From: Candidatus Faecivivens stercoripullorum
GTDB taxonomy: Bacteria; Bacillota; Clostridia; Oscillospirales; Ruminococcaceae
Direction: 5' to 3'
Assembly: GCA_018715285.1 (NCBI GenBank)
Contig: DVLW01000173.1
Span: forward strand, 1 to 7,945
DNA: 7,945 bases
Shown here: positions 6,122-7,945 of the stretch, piece after piece
Layout of the letters: each line of letters starts with the position of its first letter
Position numbering within the stretch: position 1 is the stretch's first letter
The notes under the pieces: generated by a model
Seen by the model: only the letters and a program-made list of their open reading frames with translations
Databases searched by the model: none
Told to the model about the DNA's origin: nothing
Made by a program: the position numbers and the translations under genes

Positions 6122-7828
6122 ATGGACGCGATGCAAAAAATGCTGGAAATGGCAAAAAAGCGGCTCAATAGCCAGTTTGATACGTGTTCGGTCCCGGCTG
6201 TCTGTGAAATCGGACAGAGTGGTGAAATCATGCTGCCGATGGATGACGGCGTCAGACTGCGGACCATGTACTGGAAACCGGAAGGAAAAAACAGTTTCCC
6301 GGTTATCCTGCTGCGCAGCTGCTACCCTGCTCAGGAAGCGGTCATGACTTATAAAGCCGAACTGGTCTGCATGAGAGGTTTTGGCGTTGTACTGCAATGG
6401 TGCAGAGGAACCGGCGGCTCGGAAGGCGAATGGGAACCAAACATCTACGACCGTGCTGACGGTCTGACTACCATGCGCTGGCTGGACAAAATCGACGAGG
6501 TGGAAAGCATCGGCTACTGGGGCGACTCCTACCTTGCCTACACCGGCTGGTGTATGGCGGATGCCGTGCCGAACAAATGCAAGACCATGTACCTTGGCGT
6601 ATACGGCTGTGACCGCCATGTCTCCGCTTATCAGGACGGGTTATTCAGACAGGATATCCTGACCGGCTGGGCGATGGGCAATGCCGGACGGCCGATCGAT
6701 GCCGATTATATTGCTTCCTGCCGTTACCGTCCGCAGGTTGAAGTGGATGAAGCAATGTGGGGAATCCGGCTGGACTGGTACCGTGACTGGATTACCAATA
6801 CCGACCGGGACAGCGAATACTGGTCACAGGGACTGTGGCGCAAACTGAGAGAGACACCCGGCGAAATGAAAATCCCGGTGTTTATCCGGGAAGGATGGTA
6901 CGACCACCATCTGGGCAGTGCGATTGCAACCTACCGTTCCCTCTCGGATGCTTCCAAAGCACACACCACTCTCCAACTCGGCCCGTGGAATCATGGCTAT
7001 GGCTGTGCACTGACAGGACAGGATACCTCCAATCTGAAAGATGATACAATTGAATCGCCGATGGTATGGTTCAAGCGGATTTTGCTGGATGGAGAAAATC
7101 CGCCGCCTGAAGTACTGACCTATGTCTGCGGAAAAGATGAATGGGAAAGCTGGAACCAGTTCCCGGTACCAGTCTCAGAAAACCAGACCTATTATCTGGA
7201 CGCCAGCGGAGAGAAAAAAGAGGACGCTTACCGGCTGCAAAATTCGCCTGCTGAAAATGCGCAGGTCAGCTACCGTTATGACCCAGATGACCCGGTTCTG
7301 TCGTTTGGAGCAGAGTCACTCTTTGTCTCTCAGGGTGGAGTTGGTTCACTGCGTCAGCCGCCGTGCAGCTGGAGAAAAGACGTTCTCTCCTTCCTGTCGC
7401 CGGTTTTCACCGAAGATACCGAATTGGGCGGCAGTATCAAAGTCCGGCTGTATGTGTCCTCTGACGCGCCGGACACTGCCTTTGCGGCAAAGGTAATGGA
7501 AGTCTTCCCGAACGGCAGTACCTATAATATCCGCGGTTCCATCACTACCCTTGCCTACCGCGGTCATTCGGAACACCGCCAGAGCTATACTCCCGGTGAG
7601 ATTGTACCGGTGGATATCGACACATGGGAAATCTCCTGGATGATCCATGCGGGAAGCCGCCTGCGGATTGACATTACATCCTCCGATTTTCCGCAATATT
7701 CGATTCATCCCAACAAGGAAGGCCCCTGGTCAGTACACAAAGAGGTTGTACCCGCCATCCAGACAGTTTATACCGGAAAAGATTATCCTTCCGCTGTAAT
7801 CCTGCCGGTTGTTCACAACCAAAAATAA
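6122..7828 (+). CDS. CocE/NonD family serine hydrolase (X-Pro dipeptidyl-peptidase S15 fold)
   Basis: This 568-residue alpha/beta hydrolase belongs to the CocE/NonD family, whose members split esters (cocaine esterase), acylated beta-lactams or peptides. The N-terminal family block PMDDGVRLRTMYWKP is at residues 39-53, and the oxyanion-side block CRGTGGSEGEW is at 94-104. The predicted nucleophile is Ser136 in GYWGDSYLAYTGW; the usual GxSYxG has Ala139 in place of the last glycine. Asp261 in REGWYDHHLG and His291 in LGPWNHG complete the triad. Residues from about 345 to the end match the C-terminal jelly-roll domain (PepX_C). There is no signal peptide, so the enzyme acts in the cytoplasm on an imported substrate. 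AAAGGA at 6108-6113 supports the ATG at 6122. As last gene of the operon it probably frees the acid that the CoA-transferase activates (inference). An amidase or peptidase role is the main alternative. Confidence 0.9.
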   Translation: MDAMQKMLEMAKKRLNSQFDTCSVPAVCEIGQSGEIMLPMDDGVRLRTMYWKPEGKNSFPVILLRSCYPAQEAVMTYKAELVCMRGFGVVLQWCRGTGGSEGEWEPNIYDRADGLTTMRWLDKIDEVESIGYWGDSYLAYTGWCMADAVPNKCKTMYLGVYGCDRHVSAYQDGLFRQDILTGWAMGNAGRPIDADYIASCRYRPQVEVDEAMWGIRLDWYRDWITNTDRDSEYWSQGLWRKLRETPGEMKIPVFIREGWYDHHLGSAIATYRSLSDASKAHTTLQLGPWNHGYGCALTGQDTSNLKDDTIESPMVWFKRILLDGENPPPEVLTYVCGKDEWESWNQFPVPVSENQTYYLDASGEKKEDAYRLQNSPAENAQVSYRYDPDDPVLSFGAESLFVSQGGVGSLRQPPCSWRKDVLSFLSPVFTEDTELGGSIKVRLYVSSDAPDTAFAAKVMEVFPNGSTYNIRGSITTLAYRGHSEHRQSYTPGEIVPVDIDTWEISWMIHAGSRLRIDITSSDFPQYSIHPNKEGPWSVHKEVVPAIQTVYTGKDYPSAVILPVVHNQK

Positions 7829-7843
7829 TCCTGTATAAATGCA

Positions 7844-7895
7844 AAATACGCCTGACATGGAGCAGATCAAAATCCATGTCAGGCGTATTTCTTTT
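7844..7895. terminator. Strong, probably bidirectional terminator closing the operon
   Basis: An 18-bp perfect stem (7844-7861 with 7873-7890; arm core TACGCCTGACATGGA) has an 11-base loop, and on the plus strand its arm ends in TTT followed by CTTTT. It starts 15 bases after the hydrolase stop codon. Read on the minus strand, the hairpin is followed by TTTTGCATTTAT, so it could also end transcription of a convergent gene from the right. Confidence 0.9.
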
Positions 7896-7909
7896 CAGAT
7901 ACAAACCGA

Positions 7910-7945
7910 TCAATGACCGGCAGGCTTCTTTTCAACCATGTTCTT
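7910..7945 (-). CDS. Possible C-terminal tail of a convergent gene, cut by the window edge
   Basis: On the minus strand the last bases can be read as KNMVEKKPAGH followed by TGA at 7912-7910. The stop lies about 20 bases before the bidirectional hairpin, which is where a convergent gene would end. Only 11 residues are in view, so the product cannot be named. A second minus-strand frame is also open to the window edge and stops inside the hairpin arm; I prefer the first because its stop precedes the terminator. Confidence 0.3.
   Translation of the reverse strand, partial: KNMVEKKPAGH

Noticed and set aside
5368..6267. A 299-residue minus-strand open frame across the thiolase end and the hydrolase start
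   Set aside because: It overlaps two well-supported genes and is a low-complexity Ser/Ala/Pro-rich shadow with no domain.

Overview
The window reads as ordinary bacterial chromosome, most likely from an anaerobic member of the Bacillota (Clostridia-like). The reasons are strong AGGAGG-type ribosome binding sites, a near-consensus sigma-A promoter, short rho-independent terminators, and an aldo/keto reductase with a C-terminal two-cluster ferredoxin domain, which is common in anaerobes. The exact taxon cannot be fixed from this sequence. All confident genes lie on the plus strand. No tRNA, rRNA, CRISPR array, insertion sequence or phage gene was seen.

Region 1 (1-1744) holds the 3' part of a GNAT N-acetyltransferase cut by the window edge, then after 44 bp an iron-sulfur aldo/keto reductase of 369 residues, closed by a strong terminator (hairpin 1713-1744). 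Nothing in their sequences ties these two genes to what follows.

Region 2 (1745-1926) is a 182 bp regulatory gap. It carries a TTGACA-N17-TATACT promoter. A perfect 10-bp inverted repeat brackets the -10 element, with its right arm just downstream of the expected transcription start. This looks like an operator for a repressor that is not encoded in the window.

Region 3 (1927-7828) is a five-gene operon: a DUF1446/AtuA-family protein; a small protein matching the C-terminal domain of classical AtuA, here a separate gene; a family III (CaiB/BaiF) CoA-transferase; an acetoacetyl-CoA-type thiolase starting 1 bp after the transferase stop; and a cytoplasmic CocE/NonD-type serine hydrolase. A terminator-like hairpin lies between the second and third genes and may split expression into two levels. 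An 18-bp stem terminator closes the operon.

Taken together (inference), region 3 looks like a catabolic module. The hydrolase would free an acid from an ester or amide, the CoA-transferase would activate it, the AtuA pair would carry out an uncharacterised step, and the thiolase would release acetyl-CoA and a shortened acyl-CoA that could serve as CoA donor again. The known acyclic-terpene partners (geranyl-CoA carboxylase, citronellyl-CoA dehydrogenase, enoyl-CoA hydratase) are absent, so the substrate is probably not citronellol or geraniol. The substrate is unknown. At the right edge, a minus-strand convergent gene may end just inside the window.
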